Source: CAYUET01 sp964443875 | GTDB taxonomy: Bacteria > Auribacterota > JAFGBW01 | Length of the DNA: 64,000 nucleotides | Reading direction: 5' to 3' | Assembly (NCBI GenBank): GCA_964443875.1 | Contig: CAYUET010000007.1 | Coordinates: forward strand, 1 to 64,000 | In this document: in pieces, positions 8,863 to 17,690 of the stretch | Layout of the letters: each line of letters opens with the position of its first letter | Numbering within the stretch: the first letter of the stretch is position 1 | The notes under the pieces: model-generated | Database searches by the model: none | The model's input: only the letters and a program-made list of their open reading frames with translations | Told to the model about the DNA's origin: nothing | Position numbers and translations under genes: made by a program

Positions 8863-11430
8863 TTATGACTGAGAGGTCAGAACAATACCATCCCCGGAAG
8901 TATCCACGCAAACATTTTCGCCTTCCTTCACATCCCCTTCAATAATCTGCAGAGATAATTCATCCAGAATTTCCTCCTGAATAAGCCTTTTTAAAGGCCT
9001 TGCCCCAAACACAGGATCATAGCCCTCTTTCGCAAGAAAAGTTAAGGCCTTTTGCGTAATCGTCAAATGAATATTCTTGGTTTCAAGCCGCTCTGAAACC
9101 TTGTCTATCTGCAATTTCACAATCTGCGCCAATTCATGTTCTGTCAAAGGCTGAAACACAAGGGTATCCTCTATCCGGTTTAAAAATTCAGGTCTGAAGG
9201 TTTCTTTTAATAACTGCCGCACTGCCGATTCCTGCTTCACTGAATCATCGGAATATTTGGTAATTTCAGCACTCCCCAGATTTGAAGTCATGATGATGAC
9301 TGTATTTTTAAAATCCACAGTCCTTCCCCTGGAATCCGTAAGCCGGCCTTCATCCAGAAGCTGTAGAAGTACATTGAAAACATCCGGATGAGCTTTTTCT
9401 ATTTCATCAAACAGAATAACACTGTAGGGATGATTTCTTACCGCTTCGGTCAGCTGTCCGCCTTCCTCATAGCCCACATACCCCGGAGGCGAACCGATCA
9501 TGCGGGCAACAGAATGCTTTTCCATATATTCGCTCATATCCAGACGAATCATCATTTTTTCATCATTGAAAAGAAATTCAGCCAATGCTTTTGCAAGTTC
9601 TGTTTTCCCAACTCCTGTGGGTCCCAGAAAAATAAAACTCCCCACCGGCTTCCCTTCTTCCTGAATTCCGGCCCTGCTTCTTCGTACGGCATTCGAAACA
9701 GCACGGATGGCCGCTTTCTGGCCTATGACCCTTTTTGAAAGTTCGCTTTCCATGAGGGATAATTTTTTAACCTCCTCAGATAAGATCTTTGAAACCGGAA
9801 TCCTGGTCCAGCGGGAAACCACTTCAGCAATATCCTCCTCCGTCACTTCCTCCTTAAGAATATGATTATTCTTCTGAATCTCGGTCAGAATTTCCTGAAT
9901 TTTTTTCATTTCCTTTTCAAGCTCAGGAAGCTCCCCATAGCGTATTTGTGCTACTCTCTGAAGATCCCCCTTTCTTTCCGCCTGAACAGATTCCTCTTTC
10001 AGAAGACCAAGCTTTTCCTGACATTCCTTGATTTTATTAATTGAATTTTTTTCATTCTGCCAATGAAGTTCCAGGGAACGGTTTTCTTCCCTGATCTGCG
10101 CAAGTTCCTTTTCCAGATCGCCAAGTCTTTTTGCAGAAGCTTCATCAGATTCTTTTTTCAAAGCCTCTCTTTCAATCTCCAGTTGCAGAATCTGCCTATG
10201 AAGACGGTCGATTTCATCAGGCTTGCTGTCAATTTCTATCCTTAATCCTGAGGCTGCTTCATCCATTAAATCAATGGCTTTGTCCGGCAGAAAACGGTCT
10301 GAAATATACCGTGAAGATAATTCCACAGCCGCTACAATGGCATTGTCGCGGATACGGACACCATGATGCAGTTCATATTTTTCTTTGATTCCCCGGAGAA
10401 TGGAAATAGAATCCTTGATAGAAGGTTCCTCGACCATGACAGGCTGAAAACGACGCTCCAAAGCTGCATCTTTTTCAATGTATTTCCGATACTCTTTGAG
10501 CGTTGTTGCTCCTATTGTTCTTAATGCGCCTCTTGCCAGCGCCGGTTTCAATAAATTCCCTGCATCCACAGATCCTTCTGCATTCCCCGCACCCACAATC
10601 GTATGCAGCTCATCAATAAACAGAATGATTCTGCCCTGAGCTTTCTCAATCTCCTTAATTAAGGCTTTCAATCGATCCTCAAATTCGCCGCGGAATTTCG
10701 CCCCTGCAATCATAGCCCCTAAATCCAGCGAAAGCAGTCGTTTATTCTTTATAACCTCAGGAACGTCACCATCTACAATTTTCCGGGCAAGACCTTCAAC
10801 AATCGCTGTTTTTCCGGTTCCAGGCTCTCCGACCAATACAGGATTATTTTTTGTTCTTCGGGATAAGATCTGAAGAAGTCTTCGGATTTCATCATTGCGT
10901 CCGATGACAGGATCTATCTTTCCTTCGCGAGCCAAACCCGTCAGATCGAGCGTATACTTTTCCAGAACCTGGTATTTGGATTCCGGATCCTGGTCTGTTA
11001 CTTTCTGTTCACCCCTGATTCCGGAAAGCGCCTGCACTACCTGATTTTTAGATATATTTAAAGTCTTTTCAACTACAGGATGAGAGACAAGCCCAATAAA
11101 CAAATGCTCAATGCTGATATAATCATCCTGAAATCGGGCAGCCTCTGTTTCCGCAGAATCCAATACTTTTTTCATTTCAGGAGAAAAATACTGCTGACCG
11201 CTTCCATAAACTTTTGGAAGTTGCTCCAGATAGCGGTCTGTTTTTTCCCTGAGATTCTCCGCAGATACTTCCATCTTTTGCAGTAAAGAAGGAATAATCG
11301 TATCTTTCTGTATTAATAGAACGCTCAAAAGATGAAAAGGATGCAGAGCCTGATGGTTCAATTTTTCGGCTAAAGATAAAGAGGATTGAACCGCTTCAGA
11401 AGCTTTTGTTGTAAATCTGTTTAAATCCAT
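8863..11430 (-). CDS. clpB: ATP-dependent disaggregase ClpB
   Basis: 855 aa Hsp100 chaperone that threads aggregated proteins through its hexamer with DnaK. It has the full layout: N-terminal Clp repeats (1-145), first AAA+ domain with Walker A GEPGTGKT (near 200) and FIDELHT, a long coiled-coil middle domain (about 400-530), and second AAA+ domain with GPTGVGKT (near 600), LFDEIEKAHPDV and the MTSNLGS sensor. The pore loops and the typical GARPLKRLIQ motif near the C-terminus are present. The ribosome site is AAAGGA. An inverted repeat around its likely -10 could be an operator; there is no CIRCE element. Confidence 0.98.
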   Translation of the reverse strand: MDLNRFTTKASEAVQSSLSLAEKLNHQALHPFHLLSVLLIQKDTIIPSLLQKMEVSAENLREKTDRYLEQLPKVYGSGQQYFSPEMKKVLDSAETEAARFQDDYISIEHLFIGLVSHPVVEKTLNISKNQVVQALSGIRGEQKVTDQDPESKYQVLEKYTLDLTGLAREGKIDPVIGRNDEIRRLLQILSRRTKNNPVLVGEPGTGKTAIVEGLARKIVDGDVPEVIKNKRLLSLDLGAMIAGAKFRGEFEDRLKALIKEIEKAQGRIILFIDELHTIVGAGNAEGSVDAGNLLKPALARGALRTIGATTLKEYRKYIEKDAALERRFQPVMVEEPSIKDSISILRGIKEKYELHHGVRIRDNAIVAAVELSSRYISDRFLPDKAIDLMDEAASGLRIEIDSKPDEIDRLHRQILQLEIEREALKKESDEASAKRLGDLEKELAQIREENRSLELHWQNEKNSINKIKECQEKLGLLKEESVQAERKGDLQRVAQIRYGELPELEKEMKKIQEILTEIQKNNHILKEEVTEEDIAEVVSRWTRIPVSKILSEEVKKLSLMESELSKRVIGQKAAIRAVSNAVRRSRAGIQEEGKPVGSFIFLGPTGVGKTELAKALAEFLFNDEKMMIRLDMSEYMEKHSVARMIGSPPGYVGYEEGGQLTEAVRNHPYSVILFDEIEKAHPDVFNVLLQLLDEGRLTDSRGRTVDFKNTVIIMTSNLGSAEITKYSDDSVKQESAVRQLLKETFRPEFLNRIEDTLVFQPLTEHELAQIVKLQIDKVSERLETKNIHLTITQKALTFLAKEGYDPVFGARPLKRLIQEEILDELSLQIIEGDVKEGENVCVDTSGDGIVLTSQS

Positions 11431-11450
11431 TTTTAATTCCTTTATTTTAA

Positions 11451-11478
11451 GCTAAATTTCTTTATATTATAGTTTAGC
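11451..11478 (-). promoter_or_regulatory. candidate clpB promoter with flanking inverted repeat
   Basis: On the minus strand a TATAAT lies at 11471-11466, about 36 bases upstream of the clpB ATG. It is bracketed by a 6-bp inverted repeat, GCTAAA (11451-11456) and TTTAGC (11473-11478). No good -35 hexamer is visible at the right distance. The arrangement would suit a repressor over the -10 element, but arms this short can occur by chance. Confidence 0.3.
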
Positions 11479-11585
11479 AAACAGTATTCCAGCGATAAAA
11501 TAAAATTTAAATTATTGGAATGAAATAAATTATAAATCAATCCCCCATCATTTCCATAAGAAACAATGCCTCAAAAAGAGAAAAA

Positions 11586-13406
11586 ATGACACACTCCCCC
11601 ACGCCCCCCTTTACCTTATTGACTCATTTTCCCTCAGAACCTTTTGTCATCCTTGATGATTCTCAAAATCAAAAAACTGAATTATATCATCATTTTAATT
11701 TCATTAAAAAACACTCTGTAAAAGATAACCCGGATGATTTTCTTAATACCCTGGAAAAAAAAATAAAACAGGGGTTTTGGGGTGTAGGTTATTTCGAATA
11801 TGAGTTTGGGTATTTGCTGGATCCTGCTTTAAAATCTCTCATTCCCTCGATTCCAGAGAATCACAGCCTCGCATGGTTTGGTTTTACCCCTGTACCTGCG
11901 CAACCTGTCTTATTCCCTTCCCTGAACTCCTTTTCTTCCTTTCCTGTTTATGAGCTTAACAACATTACTCCATCCATAACTATAGAGGAATACAACGAGG
12001 CCTTTACTGAAATAAAAAATGAAATTCAAAAGGGAATGACCTATGAAATTAATTTAACATTTAAATTAAAATTTCAGTTTTCAGGAGATATCTTTAAATT
12101 TTACCTGGATATCCGTAATTCCCAACCCACTCCTTATTCTGCATTAATTTTTAACGGAAAGGACTATTTTCTATCCTTTTCACCTGAGCTTTTCTTTCAT
12201 AAAAAGGGTTCACGAATCTATTCCAAACCCATGAAAGGCACTGCTCCACGGGGGTCATCACGCAAAGAAGACCTCCAGCTGGCAAAGCAAATGAAAAAAG
12301 ATCCCAAGACTCTTGCTGAAAATGTAATGATTGTAGATCTCCTGCGCAATGACCTTGGCCGAATGTCTTCCAAAGTGACCGTTCCAAAACTCTTTGAAGT
12401 AGAAACCTATCGTACGCTGCTTCAAATGACCTCCACAGTCAAAGGAATCCTGAAGCCCGCCCAACCCCTGTCTGCATTGATCCGGAATCTCTTTCCCTGC
12501 GGTTCCATTACGGGAGCCCCGAAAATCAGCTCCATGAATATCATCCAACGCCTGGAAAAGGAACCCCGGGGGATTTATACAGGAGCAATCGGAGTTTTCT
12601 CTCCCGCACAGACCTCTATTTTCAATGTTGCCATTCGTACTGTAAAACTTTCCGGCAAAAAAGGGGAATTAGGAATTGGCGGCGGCATTGTCCATGATTC
12701 CAATCCTGAATCAGAATTTGAAGAAGCACTGCTGAAAAGCCGTTTCCTGACACACCCTCCCCTTTCCTTTTCAATCTTTGAAACCCTTTTATGGACTCCC
12801 TCAAGCAGATTTAAATACCTGTCTCTTCATCTTGGAAGACTTTTGAAGTCCTGCCGCTTTTTCCAACACCCATTTAATTTGAAACAATTTAAGCAAAAAC
12901 TAATCCTCTATACAGAGACTTTATCTCCAGAACCTCACAGGATTAAAATCATTGTTCATAAAACAAAAGAAATCGAAATTCTAAGTGAACCGTTTTCCAC
13001 CAATCTCCCCTCATCCCCGATGCTGAAGCTCTCCTCCAAAAAAACAGATCCGACAAATTTATTTTTATACCACAAAACAACTCTCAGGAATCTATACGAA
13101 GAAGAATTCAGAATTTCACAAAAACAAGGATATTATGAATGCATTTTTCTGAACAATCGTGAGGAACTAACCGAAGGGTGCATTACCAACCTTTTTCTAA
13201 AAATAAAAAACGAACTCTGCACACCGCAACTCTCCTGCGGCGTTTTACCCGGAATTCTCAGACATACTCTTTTAAGCCGAAAAAAAGTGAAGGAAAAAAT
13301 CCTGACGCTGAATGACCTGGAACAGGCAGAAGAAATATATGTGGGCAATTCGTTAAGAGGATTAATTAAAATGGAATGGAATAAAAAAAATAGTTTTCCA
13401 GAATAA
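11586..13406 (+). CDS. pabBC: fused aminodeoxychorismate synthase component I / aminodeoxychorismate lyase
   Basis: 606 aa fusion making p-aminobenzoate for folate. Residues 1-395 are the chorismate-binding domain, with K217 in KPMKGT (the lysine typical of PabB), NVMIVDLLRNDLGR and CGSITGAPK at 305-313. Residues 396-606 are a PLP-dependent class IV lyase, with K497 in YHKTTLRN as the likely PLP lysine, then E530 in LTEGCITN. The glutaminase partner (PabA) is not next to it; trpG at 27873 could serve both enzymes, as in some bacteria. It is divergent from clpB. The ribosome site is weak. Confidence 0.93.
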   Translation: MTHSPTPPFTLLTHFPSEPFVILDDSQNQKTELYHHFNFIKKHSVKDNPDDFLNTLEKKIKQGFWGVGYFEYEFGYLLDPALKSLIPSIPENHSLAWFGFTPVPAQPVLFPSLNSFSSFPVYELNNITPSITIEEYNEAFTEIKNEIQKGMTYEINLTFKLKFQFSGDIFKFYLDIRNSQPTPYSALIFNGKDYFLSFSPELFFHKKGSRIYSKPMKGTAPRGSSRKEDLQLAKQMKKDPKTLAENVMIVDLLRNDLGRMSSKVTVPKLFEVETYRTLLQMTSTVKGILKPAQPLSALIRNLFPCGSITGAPKISSMNIIQRLEKEPRGIYTGAIGVFSPAQTSIFNVAIRTVKLSGKKGELGIGGGIVHDSNPESEFEEALLKSRFLTHPPLSFSIFETLLWTPSSRFKYLSLHLGRLLKSCRFFQHPFNLKQFKQKLILYTETLSPEPHRIKIIVHKTKEIEILSEPFSTNLPSSPMLKLSSKKTDPTNLFLYHKTTLRNLYEEEFRISQKQGYYECIFLNNREELTEGCITNLFLKIKNELCTPQLSCGVLPGILRHTLLSRKKVKEKILTLNDLEQAEEIYVGNSLRGLIKMEWNKKNSFPE

Positions 13407-13410
13407 AAAA

Positions 13411-13483
13411 CGCGCCCAGCAGGAGTCGAACCTACAATCCTCTGATTCGTAGTCAGATGCGTTATCCATTACGCTATGGGCGC
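13411..13483 (-). tRNA. tRNA-Arg (anticodon ACG)
   Basis: The minus strand folds into a full cloverleaf. Acceptor GCGCCCA pairs with TGGGCGC, with discriminator G. The anticodon stem TCTGA/TCAGA encloses loop CTACGAA, giving anticodon ACG. The T arm GTAGG/CCTGC encloses TTCGACT. Length is 73 bases and CCA is not encoded. The wobble A should be edited to inosine by TadA to read CGU/CGC/CGA. It lies 4 bases from the convergent pabBC stop. Confidence 0.95.
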
Positions 13484-13655
13484 AGAAATACAGTAAACTT
13501 TTAAAGTTGACTCTTATAAATAATATTATAAAGGTTTGGCAAGAAACTTTTTTAAAAAACCGCTGTATCCTGATAAAATATCATTTTTTTAATACCCATT
13601 TTTTTAATTTTACCTTATAGTATTCCCTCACTTAATTAAACGGAGGTTTCTTTAC

Positions 13656-14471
13656 ATGGCGTTAACATTCACTTTTTATAAAATGTCAGGCACGGGCAAT
13701 GATTTTATCATGATTGACAACCGTACCCACTTTTTTCCGCTTCAGAACATCAAATTTCTCACAGATTTATGCGACCGAAGGAAGGGGATTGGAGCGGACG
13801 GGATCATTCTGATTGAACCCTCCAAAATAAATCATTTCAGAATGCGCATTATCAATTCAGACGGCACAGAAGCGGAAATGTGCGGAAACGGGGCCCGCTG
13901 CGCAGTCCTTTTTGCCCACAAGCTTGGAATCATTCAGAAGGAATGCACGATTGAAACCCTTGCCGGGGAAGTGCAGGGCTCCTTAACCGATAATTATGTG
14001 CGCCTGAATATGGGAATTCCCAAAGACTTAAGAGAACCTGTTACTCTTTCCTTTAAAGATAACAGCCTTGAGGTTTTCTTTGTAAATACCGGGGTTCCTC
14101 ATGCCGTAATCTTTGTGGAAGACATCAAATCGGTCAATGTCTTTGAAACCGGCCGTTTTATACGGAACCATGAGCACTTTAAACCTAAGGGGACGAACTG
14201 CAATTTCGTTCAGCTGACAGGCCCATCCAGCATTCTTGTCAGAACCTATGAACGCGGGGTGGAGGATGAAACCTATTCCTGCGGGACAGGAACCTGCGCC
14301 AGCGCGATTATCAGCGCCCTCTTTAAAGACCTCCAATGGCCGATCACCTCCACAACCCAGCTTGGAGATACCCTTACCGTGGATTCAAAGATCCGAAAGG
14401 GGAATGAAAATCAGGAATTTTATTTCAGCGGAGCCGTAGATATTGCATTCAAGGGAGAAAGAGACATCTGA
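13656..14471 (+). CDS. dapF: diaminopimelate epimerase
   Basis: 271 aa cofactor-free racemase converting LL- to meso-diaminopimelate for lysine and peptidoglycan. The two catalytic cysteines are C76 in EMCGNGARC and C209 in YSCGTGTCAS. The N-terminal FYKMSGTGNDF motif is complete. Excellent ribosome site (GGAGG) before the ATG. It leads a plus-strand cluster of dap genes, with a 197-base AT-rich gap before dapA that may hold a separate promoter. Confidence 0.97.
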   Translation: MALTFTFYKMSGTGNDFIMIDNRTHFFPLQNIKFLTDLCDRRKGIGADGIILIEPSKINHFRMRIINSDGTEAEMCGNGARCAVLFAHKLGIIQKECTIETLAGEVQGSLTDNYVRLNMGIPKDLREPVTLSFKDNSLEVFFVNTGVPHAVIFVEDIKSVNVFETGRFIRNHEHFKPKGTNCNFVQLTGPSSILVRTYERGVEDETYSCGTGTCASAIISALFKDLQWPITSTTQLGDTLTVDSKIRKGNENQEFYFSGAVDIAFKGERDI

Positions 14472-14668
14472 ACTTTCATGTAAAGATAAAATTCTCGACA
14501 AACGAAATGTTTCCGTGTTTAATTTTATATAAATAATTTTATGCAATTTTTTCATATAATTATAATAAAATTGAAATTTGTATAATTGAAATTACAATTG
14601 AGTTAAAATTAAAAAAACTTTTAAAAAGTTCAGAAAACAGAATGGCTTGCTAAACAAGGGAGAAGACC

Positions 14669-15544
14669 ATGTTTGAAGGATGTTATACAGCAATTGTGAC
14701 TCCGTTTAACCAAGGAATAATTGATGAAGCCGCTTTCCTCAAGTTAATCGAACGGCAGATTCAGGCTGGAGTGAACGGCATTGTTCCCTGCGGGACAACG
14801 GGTGAATCCCCTACCCTCAGCCATGAGGAACACAAACGAGTTATCGAATTAACGATCAAGCAGGTTGCCGGTCGGGTAAAAGTAATAGCCGGAGCAGGCT
14901 CAAACAGCACTTCCGAAGCGATTGACCTCACCCGTTTTGCAAAACAGGCAGGTGCTGACGCTGCACTGGTAATCACTCCCTATTACAACAAACCCACACA
15001 ACGGGGACTATACCTTCACTTTGAAGCTATTGCCCAGGAAGTGGATATTCCGATTATTCTGTATAACGTTCCCGGCAGAACCGCTGTGAACATTGAAATT
15101 GACACACTTACCGCTCTGGCGGAACTACCCGGCATTGTCGGAATCAAGGAAGCAAGCGGATCGGTTGAACGGGTCACACGCATTCTCGATAAAACCAATC
15201 TTTGTGTCTTATCCGGAGATGACGGTCTGGCCTTCCCCATGATGGCCGTCGGTGCTAAAGGCGTTATTTCTGTAACCTCCAATGTTCTTCCCGGACTGAT
15301 GTCCGAGATGATCAAAGCCGCACTGAAAGGCGATTATCATAAAGGCCTGGAGCTGCACAAAAAACTTGCAGGCATCAATACAAAACTTTTTCTGGAAACC
15401 AATCCTATCCCTGTAAAAGCGGCTCTTGCCAGCCTGGGACTTCTCAAGGAAGAGTTAAGGCTTCCGCTTTGTCCCATGTCGATCGAAAAGAAAAAATTTC
15501 TGGAAGAGGAACTTTTAAAATTTCATCCCGAACATCTTAAATAA
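14669..15544 (+). CDS. dapA: 4-hydroxy-tetrahydrodipicolinate synthase
   Basis: 291 aa class I aldolase condensing pyruvate with aspartate semialdehyde. The Schiff-base lysine is K160 in GIKEASG, the catalytic tyrosine is Y132 in LYNVPGRTA, and the T43-T44 pair sits in PCGTTGES. The substrate arginine motif YYNKPTQRG is present. The ribosome site is AGGGAG. It is 22 bases upstream of dapB, so the two are likely cotranscribed. Confidence 0.97.
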   Translation: MFEGCYTAIVTPFNQGIIDEAAFLKLIERQIQAGVNGIVPCGTTGESPTLSHEEHKRVIELTIKQVAGRVKVIAGAGSNSTSEAIDLTRFAKQAGADAALVITPYYNKPTQRGLYLHFEAIAQEVDIPIILYNVPGRTAVNIEIDTLTALAELPGIVGIKEASGSVERVTRILDKTNLCVLSGDDGLAFPMMAVGAKGVISVTSNVLPGLMSEMIKAALKGDYHKGLELHKKLAGINTKLFLETNPIPVKAALASLGLLKEELRLPLCPMSIEKKKFLEEELLKFHPEHLK

Positions 15545-15566
15545 TTTTTGATAAAGGAGCATACGA

Positions 15567-16367
15567 GTGAGTATTCCGTTGGCTGTTATTGGCGCCTGTG
15601 GAAAAATGGGCAAAAACATAAGCAGATTGGCTGCTGAAGGCGGAATTTTTAATTTGACCGGAGCCATTGAATCTTCGGATTTTCAGGGATGCGGCCAAAG
15701 CTACTTTTCTTTCAGCGGAATCGGCTCTGCTGATCTGAAAGTACTTCCCAACCTGAAGGAAATGAAAACACCTCCTGCAGTTGTGATTGATTTTTCCTAT
15801 TTCAAAGCAACCCTCAAGCATCTTGCCGATGCGGCAGACTTAAAAATCCCCTACGTCATAGGCACTACAGGATTTAACGAAGCCCAGGTAAAGGAAATCA
15901 GGCAGTATTCCCAAAAAATACCCGTCCTGCTTTCCCCCAATATGTCCATGGGAGTCAACGTCCTTTTTTTAGCCGCTGAATATCTTACAAAACTCATCGG
16001 TGAAAATTACGATATCGAAATCATGGAATTTCATCATAACCAGAAAGTGGACTCCCCGAGCGGTACAGCCCTCAAACTCCATGATGTGGTTAAAAAATCT
16101 CTGACACGGAAAACCGAGATGGTTCATGGCCGCAATGGCCTAGTCGGAAAAAGAAAAAAAACGGAAATCGGCATGCATGCTGTCAGAGCCGGGGATATTG
16201 TCGGAGAACACACGCTTCTGTTTGCAGGAATGGGCGAAGAAATAAGGCTCACACACAGAGCCCTTACCCGCGAAACCTTTGCCAAAGGGGCGTTAAAATG
16301 CGCCGAATTCCTGTATAATAAACCGGCAGGCATGTATGATATGAAATCCGTATTGGGGATAGCATGA
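15567..16367 (+). CDS. dapB: 4-hydroxy-tetrahydrodipicolinate reductase
   Basis: 266 aa NAD(P)H reductase, second step of the diaminopimelate branch. The Rossmann loop is GACGKMG near residue 9. VIGTTGF is present, as is the catalytic EFHHNQKVDSPSGTA block (usual consensus E-L-H-H-x-x-K-x-D-A-P-S-G-T-A). GTG start with AAGGAG at good spacing. The last four bases overlap the folK start (ATGA), so the two are translationally coupled. Confidence 0.97.
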   Translation: MSIPLAVIGACGKMGKNISRLAAEGGIFNLTGAIESSDFQGCGQSYFSFSGIGSADLKVLPNLKEMKTPPAVVIDFSYFKATLKHLADAADLKIPYVIGTTGFNEAQVKEIRQYSQKIPVLLSPNMSMGVNVLFLAAEYLTKLIGENYDIEIMEFHHNQKVDSPSGTALKLHDVVKKSLTRKTEMVHGRNGLVGKRKKTEIGMHAVRAGDIVGEHTLLFAGMGEEIRLTHRALTRETFAKGALKCAEFLYNKPAGMYDMKSVLGIA

Positions 16368-16870
16368 AAACTTCAGTGGTCTATATTTCGATCGGTTCCA
16401 ATCTTGATAACCCCAAATCCAATGTACACCGCTGCATTGAAGAGATCAAAAAGGCAGAAAAAATCACATTTAAAAATTCCTCCCATTTTTATCTGACCTC
16501 CCCCATGGATTATTTTGATCAGCCCAAATTTATTAACTGTTGTGTTCAGCTGGAAACAGAATTGGAACCCATTATTTTTCTGCAAGCCATGGAGACGATT
16601 GAAAAAAAAATCGGCAAAGCAAAACAATTTGAATCCGGCCCACGAAAAATTGATATCGACATTCTCTTATTTGATGACCTTGTCGTAATTCACAATGATC
16701 TCAGGATTCCTCATCCCCGGCTTCATCAGCGCCGTTTTGTCCTGGTCCCATTAATGGACCTCAATAAAACACTTGTGCATCCTGAACTGAACCAGACGGT
16801 TGAAGAAATATTTAACAATCTTCCGAATAATCCTCTTGAGACGGTTGAACGTATTACGAAAAAAAAGTAA
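16364..16870 (+). CDS. folK: 2-amino-4-hydroxy-6-hydroxymethyldihydropteridine pyrophosphokinase
   Basis: 168 aa HPPK, which transfers pyrophosphate from ATP to the pterin alcohol in folate synthesis. It shows the YISIGSNL start, the SSHFYLTSPMDYFDQPKFINC pterin-binding region, the ATP/Mg signature GPRKIDIDILLFDD and the HPRLHQRRFVLVPL motif. ATGA overlap with dapB and a 12-base gap to panB point to one operon. Together with pabBC it indicates de novo folate synthesis. Confidence 0.96.
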   Translation: MKTSVVYISIGSNLDNPKSNVHRCIEEIKKAEKITFKNSSHFYLTSPMDYFDQPKFINCCVQLETELEPIIFLQAMETIEKKIGKAKQFESGPRKIDIDILLFDDLVVIHNDLRIPHPRLHQRRFVLVPLMDLNKTLVHPELNQTVEEIFNNLPNNPLETVERITKKK

Positions 16871-16882
16871 GAAGACCAAAAC

Positions 16883-17677
16883 ATGAAAAAGAAAACCATT
16901 CTCGACATTCTTTCTGCAAAAAACAATAAAAAACTCGTCTGCGTTACCGCTTATACCTACGTCATCAGCCATCTTGTTTCAGAGGCAGAATTTGATATCC
17001 TTCTTATCGGAGACTCTCTGGGCACAACCCTCCAGGGACATTCCACAACCCTTCCCGTGACTCTCGACCAGATAATCTACCATTCCCAGATGGTGACCCG
17101 GGGAAATACCAATTCCTTTGTTGTTGCAGACATGCCTTTTTTAACGACCGATATCAGCAAATCTGATTCCATTAGAAATGCGGGAAGGCTTATTCAGGAA
17201 AGCGGCGTGGATGCTGTAAAGGTTGAAGGCGGAATCGGAAAAATTGACTCCATTAAGGGGATCATAGATGCGGGAATCCCGGTGATGGGGCATTTAGGGC
17301 TGACGCCCCAGAAAATTTTAAAATACGGAAAATATAAGGTTCAGGGAAAAACATCCGAAACTGAAGATGAAATCCTGAAATCTGCAGAGGCCCTTGAAAA
17401 AGCAGGCGTATTTTCCATTGTTCTGGAATGTATCCCTTCTGCCCTGGCTAAAAAAGTTACTGAAAGCCTATCCATCCCAACCATTGGGATTGGTGCCGGC
17501 AAATTCTGCGATGGCCAGATTCTTGTTTCCAACGATCTTTTGGGATTCAACATTTATCCTATGGCAAAATTTGTAAAGAAATATGCGGATCTGTCCGCCT
17601 CTGCCCGCGAAGCCTTTCTTGCCTATAAAAAAGAAGTGGAATCCGGAGAATTTCCCTCAGAAGAGTACAGCTATTAA
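16883..17677 (+). CDS. panB: 3-methyl-2-oxobutanoate hydroxymethyltransferase
   Basis: 264 aa TIM-barrel enzyme adding a folate-borne hydroxymethyl group to ketoisovalerate, the first step to pantothenate. The Mg-binding aspartates are in IGDSLG and VADMPF, the catalytic glutamate is in VKVEGG and again in VLECIP, and TIGIGAG is present. Normal family length. It ends a dapB-folK-panB run. Its substrate comes from the branch where ilvC acts, and its cofactor from the folate branch served by folK. Confidence 0.97.
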   Translation: MKKKTILDILSAKNNKKLVCVTAYTYVISHLVSEAEFDILLIGDSLGTTLQGHSTTLPVTLDQIIYHSQMVTRGNTNSFVVADMPFLTTDISKSDSIRNAGRLIQESGVDAVKVEGGIGKIDSIKGIIDAGIPVMGHLGLTPQKILKYGKYKVQGKTSETEDEILKSAEALEKAGVFSIVLECIPSALAKKVTESLSIPTIGIGAGKFCDGQILVSNDLLGFNIYPMAKFVKKYADLSASAREAFLAYKKEVESGEFPSEEYSY

Positions 17678-17690
17678 TAAATCTTTTTCC

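Noticed and set aside
11431..11585. CIRCE heat-shock operator upstream of clpB
   Set aside because: No TTAGCACTC-N9-GAGTGCTAA match; only a short 6-bp inverted repeat is present.
14472..14668. Possible lysine riboswitch or direct-repeat element before dapA
   Set aside because: Only loose AT-rich repeats (ATTGAAATT twice); none of the conserved lysine riboswitch helices could be found.
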